Positions 6,284-6,829 of a stretch of DNA of 6,829 nucleotides are shown here, one piece after another. The position numbers and the translations under genes were made by a program. The notes below the pieces were generated by a model. That model was not told the origin of the DNA. It did no database searches and was given only the letters and a program-made list of their open reading frames with translations. Where the stretch lies: NCBI GenBank assembly GCA_003556955.1, contig PWQB01000550.1, positions 1 to 6,829 on the forward strand. Reading direction: 5' to 3'. Origin of the DNA: Nostocaceae cyanobacterium CSSed10_463m (GTDB taxonomy: Bacteria; Cyanobacteriota; Cyanobacteriia; Cyanobacteriales; Nostocaceae). Each line of letters starts with the position of its first letter. The stretch's first letter is position 1.

Positions 6284-6829
6284 CTAATCTAATAGTATCA
6301 TTTTGCCCTCAACTGAGTCATACCGTCTGGTCATTGGTAATTCCCCCCTGCTCCCTGCACCCTGCACCCCTGCCTCTTCCCTTCCTGCTTCTTCCCATTC
6401 CGCAGTTAGGCGGCGAAAATTAAAATCCCTCGCGCTGGGATGGCAACTCACACAACTGCTGAGTTCAACAGGACGGGGTAAATCGACTTGGGGATGTAAC
6501 GCCTTAAAATAACGTGAAGAGTTGACTCGATAAGGTATGGGTTCGTCTTGTCGCTGTGTACGAGAAAAAGTAGAAAGATACCTCCAAACCAGCATCCGGG
6601 GAGGATCAATTAAAGGTGTAAGTTGTACGCCGTAGTGCTGTGAGTCTTGTAAAAGATTTCTCCAGGTTTGGGAAGGTAACACTTCTGGGGGGACAGCTAT
6701 GTGACAAGTAGAGCAGTTATCTAGATATAGCTGTTTCCCTAACTGATGCTGTGCAGGTACTACGTCAACTGTACCAATTTCTGATGTGGGAGTAGCACTG
6801 TGAGCGATCGTTGCCAGGGAAAGCAGCCA
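6284..6829 (-). CDS. DHC-like dihaem c-type cytochrome (N-terminus beyond right edge)
   Basis: An open frame enters from the right edge with 181 codons in the window. It begins with a hydrophobic WLLSLATIAHSA stretch, evidently the end of a Sec signal peptide, so the protein should be exported to the lumen or periplasm. Two haem attachment motifs are present: CSTCH (residues 39-43 counted from the edge; 6701-6715) and CVSCH (126-130; 6440-6454). The order CxxCH-PP-LP-WR-L, an HYG histidine (H65), an LHP histidine (H112) and the final CxxCH matches the DHC (dihaem cytochrome c) family. H65 and H112 are plausible distal ligands for two bis-His haems. Its partner is unknown. After residue 145 (...RRLTAEW) the homologous part ends, and about 36 residues rich in Glu, Gly and Ala follow, encoded by a short tandem repeat and flanking DNA. 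This suggests loss of the original stop. The frame is listed at its full open length, ending at the TAG at 6284-6286. Confidence 0.85.
   Translation of the reverse strand, partial: WLLSLATIAHSATPTSEIGTVDVVPAQHQLGKQLYLDNCSTCHIAVPPEVLPSQTWRNLLQDSQHYGVQLTPLIDPPRMLVWRYLSTFSRTQRQDEPIPYRVNSSRYFKALHPQVDLPRPVELSSCVSCHPSARDFNFRRLTAEWEEAGREEAGVQGAGSRGELPMTRRYDSVEGKMILLD
6343..6394. repeat. Heptamer tandem repeat (STRR-like) inside the cytochrome 3' end
   Basis: The plus strand is a C/T-rich tract with CTG ending at 6350, 6357, 6364 and 6372. The successive units are cccccctg, ctccctg, caccctg and cacccctg, followed by a decayed cctcttccct... tail. Heptanucleotide tandem repeats of this flavour (short tandemly repeated repetitive sequences) are well known in heterocystous cyanobacteria and normally lie between genes. 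Here the tract is translated in the cytochrome frame on the opposite strand. Confidence 0.7.

Noticed and set aside
6303..6512. Plus-strand frame opposite the cytochrome gene
   Set aside because: It lies entirely antisense to the haem-binding frame and is driven by the C-rich heptamer tract; no start signals.

Overview
The window comes from a cyanobacterium, most likely a filamentous Nostocales strain (Nostoc, Anabaena or Calothrix type). Four copies of the cyanobacterial HIP1 octamer GCGATCGC (695, 2037, 3711, 4525) are present where about 0.1 would be expected by chance. There are 'ctctgcgcct...gcgtgaaa' dispersed repeats and a CCCTG-type heptamer repeat of the kind abundant in Nostocales. 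SecA lacks the zinc/SecB-binding tail and has a long insertion in its second nucleotide-binding domain, and the adenylate cyclase is of the cyanobacterial FHA/GAF type.

Layout from left to right: (1) the N-terminal 62 codons of an Rpn/DUF2887-type PD-(D/E)XK nuclease, minus strand, running off the left edge; (2) 25 bp upstream of it on the same strand, a complete FHA-GAF-class III adenylate cyclase; (3) a 476-bp intergenic stretch ending in repeats; (4) a plus-strand mazE-mazF toxin-antitoxin pair with overlapping reading frames, a strong promoter and a palindromic operator candidate; (5) a complete minus-strand secA convergent with mazF, with a recognisable intrinsic terminator between them; (6) a promoter region for secA, then a decayed IS200/IS605-type right end with what is probably the tail of a tnpB gene; (7) a minus-strand DHC-like dihaem cytochrome c whose N-terminus lies beyond the right edge and whose C-terminus runs into a short tandem repeat.

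The most interesting observation is that the toxin-antitoxin module lies between two versions of the secA 3' end. At 2215-2252, left of mazE, a minus-strand frame ends ...PQATVQTSEMG-stop, a diverged in-frame cousin of the real SecA terminus ...[19 protein letters not shown] at 2976. In both places the stop codon is followed by the same dispersed repeat. The segment between the two copies (about 773 bp, carrying promoter, mazE, mazF, repeat and a complete secA end) therefore looks like a cassette that entered at the 3' end of secA and displaced the original end, or a duplication later split by the module.

Functionally the genes are a mixture: housekeeping protein export (SecA), cAMP signalling (cyclase), redox (cytochrome) and mobile or selfish elements (Rpn nuclease, MazEF, IS remnant, repeats). 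I see no evidence that they form one pathway.
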